A stretch of DNA of 64,000 nt. It comes from Torymus aiolomorphi (taxonomy: Eukaryota > Arthropoda > Insecta > Hymenoptera > Torymidae). The stretch lies in assembly GCA_036365515.1 (NCBI GenBank), contig CM070874.1:242426430-242490429 (forward strand). Direction: 5' to 3'. Position numbers and translations under genes: made by a program. The notes below the pieces were generated by a model. The model was given only the letters and a program-made list of their open reading frames with translations. It had not been told where the DNA came from and did not search any database. Position 1 is the first letter of the stretch. The number at the start of each line of letters is the position of its first letter. This document shows, in pieces, positions 1-11,847 of this stretch.

Positions 1-3000
1 AGCCAGCACAGACTGATCGCCGCGCAGTTTGCTGGCGCATATGAAATGGTGGGAGCGAGAGCAAGCGGGAGGAGAGAGAGTGCCGGTCGAGACGCGCGCG
101 CAGCATTAGCGAAACGCCGGCCGGGAGAAGGAATGTAGGAGAGAGACAAGCGCGCAGGGGGATAGAGAGAGCCGGAGAGGAAGTAGACTAGAGTAGAGCA
201 TGGCATAGAGGCAGTAGAACAATAGATAGAATACTCAGCGCGGAAGCAAGCTGGTGGGTGGCGCGACGAGCAGGATAGATAGCGCGCATGCTATTAGATT
301 AGCCTATCATGACTCAAAGAGATAGCAAGTCATGGACTTTAATAGTATTCGGACAAAACGCATAGCTAGAAACCAATGAACCGTGAATCAAGGCCGGGAG
401 GGGATAAACACAGGGTTTCGAGAAGCCGGAAAACGCGTTCTCTTCGTCAATGGAGTCCACCGCGAGCAGTTGCAATTTTCTTTTGTGAGAATAGTAAGGT
501 TATCTTATTTAGTCGAAATTTTTGTGGAGTGTACGAAGGTAGTGGACTAGTGAAAAGGTATTCCTTATAGTTGCCGTTGCATCACGTAGGTAATATTTAC
601 GTCGGAAGGGTGGAAGAGTATTGTAAGTAATCGTGTAGTATTGCCGTATCGTGTTATATTAGGAATCGAGTTAGTGGAGTATATCGAGCCCAATAGAGTT
701 GCCATCGAGAAGTAGTGGCTATCCAGGGTTGCCTTCAACACGAGCAGCTTCTGCAAACCAAGCAATATCTCGAGCGCGGTCTGTGTTACTGTTTTCAGAT
801 TCAATAGCGGCGAGCCGGCCAGTCGACGGGAGCAGCCATTTTGGGAGACACCAAGGCAAACGGGCAGAACAACCGCCATTGTGGCCATTTTCTTACGAAA
901 TAAATTTAGAAATAACTATTAATTGTGAGAGTTGTTCTTATTAGTGAGTGTTGTTTTCCCATGTGTTGTCGATCGAGTTTTCTTTTAGGTCTAGTCATTA
1001 ACAAAATTTTATCATCGCTGGGAAATCAGCAAATTGCTATCTCCTCGTAGGTATTTCCGAGTGTGGTTATTGCTGGGGTTTTAACCCCCCTTGTCGAGAG
1101 CGGAGTTTTAGCCGCGGTAGAGGACCGCTAGTGGTAAGATACGTAGTGAAAATCGTGGCAGTTGGTTTAGTTTGAGTCACTACTAATTCCGAGTCATTCG
1201 ATTGAGGATATAACTAAATACAACGTCACATTATAATTTACTTAATGTACAAAACAAAGTAATAAAACAAAAAAAAATAAATAATTAGATAAATATCTCT
1301 GTTAATTGATTACTGAACTGTGTAATTCTTTACAAATTAAATAGCGTTACGCGGAGGAATTCGTTTGTTTTTCAAAAAAGACTGCAGAAACAAATTGCTT
1401 TTAGGGATTTTCAGCATTAGTCTCGCTAGCTAATTAGCGTTTTAATTTATTTAGTAAATCTGTACTTTAAGTTGTAAAACACTTTCAAGTATTATAAAAT
1501 TGTACCACTTCCAGTTATTACTTGCTAATTGTTTACGCAAAATTTATTAATATTATTTTGTGTAATTGAATTGTTCGAGAACTAAATAAATAGGTATATA
1601 ACTATTTTAGATAATTACTATTAATACTGAAAAATGTGTTGTAATAGCACTTCGCTGGAAGAGTATTGCATTTACTCGCTGAAAATTCTAAAATACGTTT
1701 CTAAAATTTTTATCAGAGACTTAATACTCCAATTAAAAAAAGGATTTTATTAACTTATTAGTTTAATAAATACCGTTCGAATTCCTCGTTTATTAATTTA
1801 ATTAATAAAAGGCAAAGAGATTTTTAAATTCTGAAACAGGGGCAAAAAATTGAAAAATTTTGTTCAGAATTTGCGAAATTCGCTAAATTGTTCGTAATTA
1901 TTGAACAATTAATTATTTCAACTTTTTTGTAATTAAAGTTTTGCTTTATAAATATTATTTGTTAAGTCCAAGAAATAGGAAGAGAATTGACAATTTGTTA
2001 TTTAGTTTATTAATAATTTAAATAAATTATCTACTTCTTTACTCCTAAATAAATTGATTGTTCAATAAAATACTTATTAAGTGAGTTGAGCGATAATATG
2101 CCCAAACTCGCTTGTATAATTTTGTAAAGGACGAATGAACCTTAACTCGCGCTAAATCGCAGTTTACGCTGTATACTATGGTGATTGAATTATTAATTCG
2201 TCTAAATTTCTCAAAAGTTAGTTTCCCACTGGATAAAATTTAGTTAAAATATTATTTATTTGATTTACAAATTTATTTGTGTTTATTAAATTAATTGCTT
2301 TCTAGAATAATTATTAATTGTATAAATGTTTTAACAATTCAATCATTCAGTTGTTAACATCAGTGTGGATGAGTCGCTATCCTTGCTAACTACTAGGTAA
2401 CTACAGTACGCACTATACGACGTATGCTTGCGTGCGATCACCTGGCGCTTCGCTCGGTTATCCTTGTACGAGTTATATGCGCGAGATGTAATAATTATAT
2501 GCGCGAGAAGTCTTTGGACTCTATTCTATGAGAATATATTTTGACATTAATCTGAAATTCGTTTGCTAGCAAGTACGCACTATTTGGGTTTGTATAAAAT
2601 CTCTTCAAGATGAATTTAAAATCACAATAAAGTTTTTAAATATTTGGATAAATTATTTATTAATTTAGCGTGAAACATACATATGTGTACGATTTTTCTG
2701 CATACAGAATTTACTCGAATAAAATTTTCAGAAAATATTTTGAGAGAAAAGAAAATTTTGATTATTTAAATAATTAAATTGTTGCTAAATAATGTTAAAG
2801 TTATGTAATTTATTATTTAATTATTCGAGCAATATAAGAAAAGAGAAAAGAAAATTTTTATCCAGTTATTGGTAGTTGTAAAAATAATTTGTTAATTAAT
2901 TTGTTGTTATTAATTAAAGTTATTTAATTGTCTAGCGAAATTCGCCTAAACAATTTCCCAAATAATGTGCGATTATTGCTAGGAGTACTGTCTGCCTCTA

Positions 3001-3655
3001 AAATGTGTATCTAAATACGCTTGAATGTGTACCACTATCTGTACGCATAAGTGCGTGAGTGCGTATGTACCTAAGTGTACGTGTGTGCACGACTATACGT
3101 ATACTATACTTTACTACAATGCGTAGTTTTACCGCGAGGCACGAAATAAAATTTTATTTCGTTTGTCTCTCTCTAGCACACGTGTAAAATTTTCATGTGC
3201 TAAAAACGAGCCCTTTGTTTACGTTCGCGCGCTCGAGCTGTATTGTCGAGGCGCAACGTAAACACCTTGCCCCGCGGTGTGATTGTGCTCAAAGGCAACG
3301 ACCAGTCGACTTTTTCGTTGACGACTCCACGTACGCTTTTTTTCTCTGGTGCACCTTAGCGATGCACCTCCCCTATAATCGCGGTTTCCTCGCCAGCGCG
3401 CGTATAATACGTATGTATTAGTGTGCCGTGCGAAATTATTCTTCGCAGTGCACTGCGACTGCCCACTTCGCGCGAAATATGTATGTGTGTGTCTTTACGA
3501 CACAGTATATATACGCACTTTTGTGCGAATCGCTCGCGTATTATATTTACAAAAATACTCTGTACGCTGGCGCAACGTCGAAATTGAAGTTCAACGTGCG
3601 CTGCGATTTTCCGCACTATTAATTACACCACGTTCTCGGAAAACGTGAGTTTTTT
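1..3655. other. Unassigned region, probably internal part of the minus-strand LTR element
   Basis: The first ~300 bases are GA-rich and CpG-containing; 950-3100 is strongly AT-rich. No reading frame longer than about 107 codons occurs and none looks like gag, pol or a host protein. If the LTR at 3671-4440 is a 5' LTR on the minus strand, this stretch is its leader and internal region and would be unusually long and non-coding (LARD-like). A host intron or 5' region is equally possible for the first few hundred bases. Confidence 0.3.
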
Positions 3656-3667
3656 CAAGGGGCGCCA
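3656..3667 (-). other. Primer-binding-site-like motif
   Basis: On the minus strand the LTR end ...CCGTTACA is followed by AAT and then TGGCGCCCCTTG. TGGCGCC directly after a 5' LTR is the start of the tRNA primer-binding site in many insect Gypsy-class elements. Only the first eight bases fit the usual form, so the assignment rests mainly on position. Confidence 0.45.
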
Positions 3668-3670
3668 ATT

Positions 3671-4440
<770 letters not shown>

Positions 4441-4574
4441 TAACTATTACATTATACATGTGCGATATAGGCGACGGGAGAGAGTTATCCGACGGATAAG
4501 AAATTATCCGTCACAGTAATCAACAATTAAAATAGTGATCTTCCCGATACAAGTGTATTATTGTATTGTCAAAA

Positions 4575-4800
4575 AAAACATCCAATCTGTGTTTTGTGTT
4601 AAATAAAAGACACTACCGGTATGATGTGTTACATGAAATCAAATCAGTGTTTATAATCAACAATTTAAATAAATAAAAAATAAAATAAAAAAACAAATAA
4701 AATAAAATTTTACAACTTTTACTTAAGATCAGTTTCAAATATTTTGAGAGTAGCTCAAGTGTGTATTAATAAATAATTATGTGTTATGAGGTTCATAAAC
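4575..4800 (+). repeat. Dispersed repeat, copy 1 (paralogous to 14967-15121)
   Basis: Shares ordered blocks with 14967-15121: an AATCAGTG-like start, TACCGGTATGA, GTGTTTATAATCA, CTTAAxATCA, TTTTGAG..TAGCT and TAATAAATAATTA...TTATGAGGTTCA. The similarity is interrupted by small indels and an A-rich expansion here. The family is not recognised; no terminal repeats are evident. Confidence 0.6.
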
Positions 4801-4855
4801 TTTATAATAAGCTATTGCATAGAAGAAAATATTGGTGAGTGGCATGTGAGCATAA

Positions 4856-4999
4856 ATTTACAATATAATTTATGGTGCTGATTTGAAATATTGGTCTGAG
4901 CCGTGGTTTAAACAGCATTTGTCATCTTCACGAAACTTAGTCGATATCAGTGCTGTGCTGTTGTACATATTTACTCAAGAACCAATTAAAAGATTCTGA
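4856..4999 (+). other. Short open frame, possible exon remnant, unidentified
   Basis: 47 sense codons followed by TGA. The composition looks protein-like (YGADLKYWSEPWFKQHL, then a hydrophobic ISAVLLYIF stretch) rather than AT-rich noise. A stop codon precedes it at 4853. I do not recognise the family. It could be a host gene fragment like those at 6738 and 14536, or chance. Confidence 0.25.
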
Positions 5000-5397
5000 C
5001 AAATGAACATTGAAATACTAAAAAAAAGTGAAAATGGTGTGTAATTGTGAAAATTTCAACGAATAAAAGTACTCAGTTAGTCTAATTTATCAGAGAAGTT
5101 CTTAGTAAATACTTTTCTATACAAGATTCAGATAATAATAATTCTTAGTTCATCAACTGGTTGTGTTTTTAATTTACAAAATTAGTGTGGCAATGATCGC
5201 CGGTTATTAATTTAAGTAGTTTCAGTCAATCATAATTTTAGGAATTTATATCTACTATAAAAGAATAATTTAAATAAACTGAGTTGTATGATAAGTGAGA
5301 TATTATGTAATCTATGGGTCCAGAATCAATATGAAAAGAATCCATACAAAAGTTCATATGTGAGAGAAAATGAAATGTCGTCTAATCTCATGAAATA

Positions 5398-6660
5398 TTG
5401 GGTATACAAATAAGTTTCCGCCGTTTTCAAGAGATGGCTCCACCGACAAGATTACTTTGAAATCGTCGATGTAAAATGTCTCATAGAAAGTTTGGACACC
5501 TGGCAACAACATAACCTTAAAATACTATCGACTTTGTATTAGCAGTATACATTTTTTTTGTTCGGAAATGTCGAGTTTTGTACCGAATAAGCGTCATTTG
5601 TGGGAAGTTTTGATTTATTTATTTCATTAAAAGAAATCTGCTGCTGAGGCGCACCGGTCGCTTGCAGAAGTTTACGGAGATACTGCTTTAAGTGAGAGAA
5701 GTTGTCTTGAGTTGTTTCAAAAGTTTAAAAACGGCGAGTTTGACGTGAAAGATAAAGAACGCGAAGGAAGGCCAGTCAAGTTTGAGGACGCTGAGTTAGA
5801 GGCATTATTGGACCAAGACCCATGCCAAACTGAAGAGCAGCTCGCAGAAAGCTTGGGAGTGACTCAACAAGCGATTTCACACCGTCTTAAGACCATTGGT
5901 ATGGTACAAAAGCAAGGAAATTGTGTTCCGCATGAACTGAAACCCAGAGACGTCGAGCGCCGTCTTTTCACGTGCGAACAACTTCTCTAAAGACAAAGTC
6001 GAAAGGGTTTTTTGCATCGAATAGTGACGGGGGATGAAAAGTGGATCTACTAAGACAACACAAAGCGTAGGAAATCATTGGGTAAGCCCGGCCATGTACC
6101 AACTTCAACGGCCAAACCGAATATTTATGGCAAAAAGTTAATGTTGTGCATTTGGTGGGATCAGCTCGGAGTAATCTATCACGAGCTACTCCAGACTAAC
6201 GAAACTATCACTGAAGAACGTTATCAATAGCAACTGTTGCAATTGAGCAGAGAATTGAAGCTTAAACGCCCCCAATATGCCAAAAGATATGACAAAGTGA
6301 TTTTTCAGCACGACAACGCTCGGCCACATGTTGCAAAAGGCGTCAAGGATACTTTGGAAGCTTTACAATGCGATGTCTTACCCCACCCGCCGTATTCACC
6401 AGACATTGCTCCTTCGGACTACCACTTGCTCTGGTCGATGGCTCACGCCCTGGTCAAGCAGCACTTCACTTCTTACGAAGAAGCCAAAAATTGGGTCGAT
6501 TCATGGGTAGCCTCAAAAGATGAATAGTTTTTTCGACGTGGTATCCAAATGCTGCCAGAAAGATGGCAAAAAGTAGTAGCCAATGACGGACAATATTTTG
6601 AATAAAATGTAACGTATATTTTTTTTACAATAAATTGATAATTTTTATAAAAAATTGTTT
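5398..6660 (+). mobile_element. mariner element 1 (DD34D), 3' end degraded
   Basis: A TA dinucleotide at 5396-5397 is followed by TTGGGTATACAAATAAGTTT, a mariner-type terminal repeat start. About 170 bp later begins a full-length transposase frame. The expected inverted copy of the terminus is not found after the gene, where the sequence is only AT-rich, so the 3' inverted repeat is deleted or too diverged to see. The 3' boundary given is approximate. Confidence 0.85.
5568..6605 (+). pseudogene. mariner transposase, inactivated by in-frame stops
   Basis: Transposase of the Tc1/mariner superfamily, which cuts and inserts its own element at TA. From ATG at 5568 to TAA at 6603-6605 is exactly 346 codons with no net frameshift, the normal mariner length of about 345 residues. 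Five stops interrupt it: near codon 21 (5628), codon 141 (5988), after the GDEKWIY motif, after ERYQ, and after SKDE near the C-terminus. The N-terminal helix-turn-helix region is recognisable (ESLGVTQQAISHRL). The DD34D triad is present: D156 in TGDEKW, D249 in FQHDNARPH and D284 in APSDYHL. All stops can be explained by single substitutions, so this is a copy that decayed by point mutation. Confidence 0.9.
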
Positions 6661-6737
6661 AAACTGCATTGTCGGTTGGATTCTTTATTGGGGCTTTCTT
6701 TAGCAGCCACAATTTTTTGAGTTTACTGGACTTCTTG

Positions 6738-6936
6738 TTACATATAACTCACATGACAGACTATTTAGATTTATAAATAGGCTACAGAAAAAGATGCTTC
6801 TTGTGACAAGAGAGAACGACAGCTACAGACAATAGCTTGATGATACATATGAAAAAGAAATATGTGGATACCAAAACAACGAAACTCCCAATTTACTTAG
6901 TGAACAAACTCCAGCTTTAATAAAAAGAAATGAGTG
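6738..6936 (+). pseudogene. Fragment resembling spindle checkpoint protein Mad1
   Basis: One frame reads RLQKKMLLVTRENDSYRQ, an in-frame TAG, then LDDTYEKEI and about 25 further residues. The pattern RLQ(K/R)(K/R)-x-LL-x-TRE-x-D, then a short gap and a SYE/SYD motif, is characteristic of the Mad1 (MAD1L1) coiled coil as I know the family. Mad1 anchors Mad2 at kinetochores. Here only ~60 residues are present, the TAG replaces an expected glutamine, and no clear splice sites flank it. It lies just after the mariner, so it is either an exon of a broken host gene or a captured fragment. Confidence 0.5.
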
Positions 6937-7219
6937 ATGTTGGCAACTAGAATCCTAACAACAGTAGTCTCACTGGTGAACAAGTGGCTTATATGCATCT
7001 TTCTTATAATGTTTATGCTTCTATTCTCATTTACCGCCAGGGGAAACTAGAATATTTATTGTCATTGTTAATATGTTTATTAATAATTGGTTACCAATTT
7101 TATTTAGATACTGTAAAAGGTAATTATGTGAGTTTGCATTCCAACTCTGAAAAAAAACTGGACTGTTGTAAAAGAGCATTCACATCTGGCTTATATTGCC
7201 TCCCACACAGCATGAAAGC

Positions 7220-8185
7220 TTCCAGCAGAAGATTGCCGCAATCTTTCAGGAAGAAAAATGAAACATTCAAAAAAGTTACATCGGCAATATTTCAAGAAAG
7301 CTGCCCGAGAGTTTTACGGAAGAAAACATAAAATATTCAAATTACCTCACTTTGGGATATAATTTGAAAACTTTAGGGAAGATTGCAGAAATCTCACGGG
7401 GAATATTACAAAAATCAATGCTGGAATCTTTCATGGAAGCTTTACGAAAGATTACATAAAGCTCTTTGAAAGTTATAATTGTTACTTTGCATAACAAGCT
7501 TACGAAAAGCTTTCAAAATACCTTCCAACATCCTTCGCGTGAGATATTCCATTGATTCTTGGCGTAACCTTGTCAGCAAGATTGTGGAAAGCATTCAAAA
7601 AACATTTTTCATTTTTACAGAATACCTTTACGGAAGTCATAACGAAAGCTTGTAGGAGTATTCCAAATCAATGTTTCAAGAAAGCTTCCTGAGAGATTCA
7701 CAAAAGAATATAAAAAAAGATTCCAATTACTCGAATGTGAAATATAATATGAAACCTTTACGGAAGATTGTAGGAATCTCATGAGTGATATTAAAATAAT
7801 CAATGGTGGAATCTTTCATGGAAGCTTCACGAAAGATTACATAAAGCTCTTTGGAAGTTATAATTGTTACTTTACATAACAAGTTTACGGAAAGCTTCCA
7901 AAATACCTTCGAACATCCTTCACGTGAGATATTCCATTGAATCTTGGCGTAACCTTTTCAGCAAGATTGTGATAAGCATTCAAAAAAGATTTTTATGTAT
8001 GACAGAATTCCTTTGCGAATGACAAAGCGAAAGTTTTTGAAAGCAATGTTTTAAGAAAGCTTCCTTACAGATTCGCGAAACAATAGAAAAAAAGATTCCA
8101 ATTACTCGAATGTGAAATATAATATGAAACCTTTGGGGAAGATTGTAGGAATCTCATGAGTAATATCAAAATAATCATCGTATTG
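7220..8185. repeat. Tandem repeat, ~380-bp unit, about 2.5 copies
   Basis: ATTCCAATTACTCGAATGTG occurs at about 7717 and 8095, and a diverged copy starts near 7335. Within each unit GGAATCTTTCATGGAAGCTT, AGATTACATAAAGCTCTTTG and GAGATATTCCATTGA recur in the same order. The units are also rich in GAAAGCTTxC palindromes. Copies 1 and 2 differ at roughly one base in eight; the third is truncated. Confidence 0.8.
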
Positions 8186-9040
8186 ACACCTTTTTTCTTA
8201 CACCATGATTTTTTATTAGTTTTGGAGTGGCTTATAGAGACTCATGAAGAGCTTCCATCATGAATATAATTTTTAGATCACAATTTTTGCGATATTCATA
8301 AAGTTGAGTCGGAGATCGTCCTTAAGGAGATGTGGGATACCGACATCATATTCCAACAAGTATACTTTATCAAAATATTAATACGATGGCTTTAAAGAAA
8401 TTCGTTGTATAGTATTTACATATTCGGAGGGCGTTTAAAATTGAGTTTTTCCAAAACACTGTTCAGTAATTTTTTAATTAATAAATCTTTGTAATATTGA
8501 TAAGTAGGAATCTGCATTTTTGTCATTTTGATTCAATTTTTCAACGAGTATATTTCATGATAGTACTAATAGAATCGTTAAAAAAATTCTGAATACTTAT
8601 CGTATTTACATATAGATAGGACGTGTGTTTTTCCAAATAAATGTTTAAAAGTTAATTTATTAAATAATATAATTGGGTGAATTTTGGACTAGAGAACGTC
8701 GACCTTGCAAGTCGAAGACTTGATAAGCTATATTAAAAAAAAAAATTATACTATATATTTCTTATAAAATTACTTTTTTTAATCAACATAATGAAATGCC
8801 AAGTTTAGAAAAATGTTTTTTCGAAGTAATAATAATTAAAGTTAATATTTTCTTTATTTCGTAAAATATATTCAGTACACTAATTTTATTTCTACCTTGC
8901 CGACACTATATTTTTTTAATTTATGGAATTATATAAATAATTTTTAAATGCCATTAATATATAAGATACAGTAATCAAAATAATAACATTTGAATTATCG
9001 TGGAAACTGCACCTTATTTACATGAAAGTGTCTGAACTCC
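8186..9040. other. AT-rich spacer, nothing recognised
   Basis: Highly AT-rich with no long frame, no terminal repeats and no similarity to other parts of the window that I can see. Confidence 0.6.
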
Positions 9041-9044
9041 TTTA

Positions 9045-9121
9045 AGCGAGCGATATTGTAACGGATAGTATGCGTTATTAGTAACCCAAGGGTCGTGGAT
9101 TCGATTCCCGGTCAGGTCGAA
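9045..9121 (+). other. tRNA-like sequence (pseudogene or SINE head)
   Basis: GGTCGTGGATTCGATTCCCGG near 9100 fits the B box and T-arm of a tRNA gene, and TTAGTAA about 20 bases upstream could be an anticodon loop with AGT (Thr). The acceptor and anticodon stems do not pair well, so this is not a working tRNA. A tRNA-derived SINE head or a decayed tRNA gene would both fit. Confidence 0.3.
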
Positions 9122-9253
9122 AAATTTTATGTACAATTTTTTCTGCAATAATAAAATTGCGATTAATATAGAAATAAGTTAAAAATAATATGCGAGAATT
9201 GTAATACTTCTAGAGAATTGTTAATATTATTTATAGCTTTATGTTACTCTTTC

Positions 9254-9995
9254 AAGATACTGAAAAAAGGTTTCTGGAAAGATTACTAGAATCTTTCATG
9301 GAAGCTCTCTGCTAATGAGTCGCCCCAGAAATTTCGATCTTCCAGAAATCTTTCATGAAAGCTTTCTGAATGATTTTAATGAATCTTTCTGAAAAGTTTC
9401 AGAAATTCGTTCACCTACGTTACGAAAGTCTTGTTGAAACATTTCCTGACAGCTTATGGTTCTCATTTGTGAAAGCTTCTCGTAATAATCCCACGTCATT
9501 TATGAATCTTTCAGCAAATTTTTCGAAAACTTGAAAAAAGGTCCTTGAAGCGTTTCCTAAAAGATTATTAGATCTTTCATGTAAGCTTTCTGAAAAATTA
9601 CGAATTTTTCTTGTAGGCTTTCAGAAAGCTTCTAATTACCTTTCTACAAACCTTGAAGATACCTTGCCGAAAGGTTTCCTGACAGGTGACTGCAATCACT
9701 CAAGGAATCTTTATGTGATAAGAGATTCTTGAAGATTGCTGCATTCTTTTACGGAAGCGTGCTGACAGATTTCCTCTTCCTTCAGAAAGCTTTCAGTTAC
9801 CTTTTCAAAAACTTTAAAGAAACCTTCCTGAAAGGTTTTTTGAAAGGTTGCTGCAATTTTTAAAGGAATCTTACTGCCATTGATTTGTCCCAGACATTCT
9901 GAACTTTCGCGGAGATTTCATGAAAGCTTCCTGAAAGACTGCGAAACCTTCTTGCAAGCTTGTAGAAAGCTTTCAGCAATCTTTCATGCTATGTG
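9254..9995. repeat. Degenerate palindrome-rich repeat (GAAAGCTTTC-like motifs)
   Basis: About 740 bp in which short motifs such as CTTTCATGGAAGCTTTCTGAAAG, CTTTCAGAAAGCTT and GAAAGGTT recur every 30-60 bp in both orientations. It shares the motif vocabulary of the ~380-bp tandem repeat at 7220-8185 but not its order. No clear unit or boundaries can be set by eye. Confidence 0.55.
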
Positions 9996-10424
9996 TTTTT
10001 TGACAGTAGCTACTGTCAAAAAAACAAGCAGCAATGCTTGCTTGTAAAGAATTTGCAGCTGGGACTTACTTCGACACCATACCTGCGTTAAGAACTTTTC
10101 AAATTAATGTAATAGTGAATGGACTGGAATGAGTATTTAGTGAAAAAACTTTGTATCAGCTGCTGTTAAGGAAATTGTTATTGGTATGAGAACTGCTTAT
10201 ACTTTTTAGTCAATTTTGAGCTTCAAGTTTGGTAAAACCTAGAGGATATCAGAGATTAAAACGTGATATCAGAGATTTAAATTTTAATTCTGAAAACTAG
10301 TCTATATTGAAAGCAGCATTGACAGCTGGTGTATATCCAAAATAAGAAATTTCCTACCTAAATTTTTTTTTTAAATAACCCACAAGACATTCTACAGAAA
10401 AATACTTCATGTAATTGAGATATA

Positions 10425-11727
10425 TCCGAGGGTGGTCCCATAAGTACCCCGCCTGACCTACAGATGGCGGTAGTTGTTTGAAAAATATCACTGTATTAGA
10501 AAGTACACAATCTATAAAGCATATGTTTCAAATTTGAAGACGCCACAATGTTCAGTATTTGTTTGGCAGCTATCAATAGTGAACGTTCTCAGTGAATTTG
10601 TGAATATGGAGAAAATTGGTCATCGTTATGTGATACAATACTTTTATTTGAAAGACCTCAGCCCAACTAATATAAAAGCTGAACTAGATTCTACTCTGAG
10701 TGAGTCTGCTTCTTCGTTTACAACAGTAAAATATTGGATAGCAGAGTTTAAACGAGGCCGTATGAGCAGCCAAGACGAGCATCGCAGTTGTCGACCAAAT
10801 GAGGTAACAGCTCCAAAAATCGTGAAGAAAATCCACAAAGCGATACTGAATGATCGTCGACTGAAGTGCGCGAGCTAGCAGACATAGCAGACATAGTTTT
10901 CAAAAAGTGCGGTACATCGCATATTATCTGAAAATTTGGATATGAGAAAGCTGTGTGCAAGATGGATGCCGCGTTTGCTCACACTCGAGCAAAAATAGTG
11001 TCGTAATGATGTTTCAATCGAGTGTTTAGCGAAGTTTCACAGCAGCAAAACAGAATTTTTGCGCCGTTTCATAACCATGATTGAAACATGGGTCCATCAC
11101 TTCACACCCGAGACAAAAGAACAATCAAAACAATGGACTGAAAGGGGAGAACCGGCTCCAAAGAAGGCGAAAACCGTTCCATCTGCAGGCAAGGCACATG
11201 GTGTCGGTTTTTTGGGATGCGCGTGGGATAATTTTCATTGACTATCTTGAAAAAGGAAAAACTATCAACGGCGAGTATTATGCGAACTTACTGCAACGTT
11301 TAAGCGAAGAAATCAAGCAAAAACGGACGTATTTGGCTAAGAAAAAAGTGTTGTTTCATCAAGACAATGCACCAGCTCACAAATCCGTTATTGCAATGGC
11401 CAAAATTCATGAATTAAAGTTTGAATTGCTATCTCATGCACTCTATTTGCCAGATTTAGCCCTCTCGGATTATTTTCTGTTTCCAAACATGAAAAAATGG
11501 CTCAGTGGTCAAAGATTTTCCAACGATGAAGAAGTGATGTCGGCAGTTACTGGCTATTTTGAGGAGCAAGACAGTTCTTATTATAAAAAGGGTATCGAAC
11601 TTATTGAACATCACTGGGAAAAATGTATCGAGCTAAAAGGAGATTATGTTGAAAAATAAATCTATTATTTTCCAAAATTTTTGTGTTTTCTTTGTTAGGT
11701 CGGGTACTTCTAGGACCACCCTCGTGA
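10425..11727 (+). mobile_element. mariner element 2 with terminal inverted repeats
   Basis: The left end CGAGGGTGGTCCCATAAGTACCC and the right end, read on the other strand, CGAGGGTGGTCCTAGAAGTACCC match over ~23 bp with three differences. TA dinucleotides lie at 10423-10424 and 11728-11729. The ~1.3-kb length and a DD34D transposase inside are typical of mariner. Confidence 0.9.
10606..11659 (+). pseudogene. mariner transposase 2, frameshifted, first catalytic Asp lost
   Basis: Coding runs from ATG 10606 (MEKIGHRYVIQYFYLKD) to TAA at 11657-11659. A one-base deletion near 10865 ends the first frame, a TAG follows LTLEQK near 11000, and a second frameshift lies near 11200 just before FWDARGIIFIDYL. 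The catalytic block that should read with Asp before ETWVHH has Ile (codon at 11080-11082). The second and third acidic residues, in HQDNAPAH and ALSDYFLF, are 34 residues apart as in mariner. The protein is therefore dead both by frame and by active site. Confidence 0.88.
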
Positions 11728-11847
11728 TATAATTATCATTAATATAATTCATAATAAGATAATTTAGTATTTTATTTAATTAATTAATAATCTTTCCGAA
11801 ACATTAATTACAAAAAATATTTTAATAAGAATTTAAATATTTTTTTA

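Noticed and set aside
6984..7331. 115-codon open frame
   Set aside because: AT-rich composition and overlap with the ~380-bp tandem repeat; no protein-like pattern.
8680..8730. GTCGACCTTGCAAGTCGAAGACTTG as a possible tRNA or regulatory hairpin
   Set aside because: The short inverted words do not form an extended stem, and no A or B box is present.
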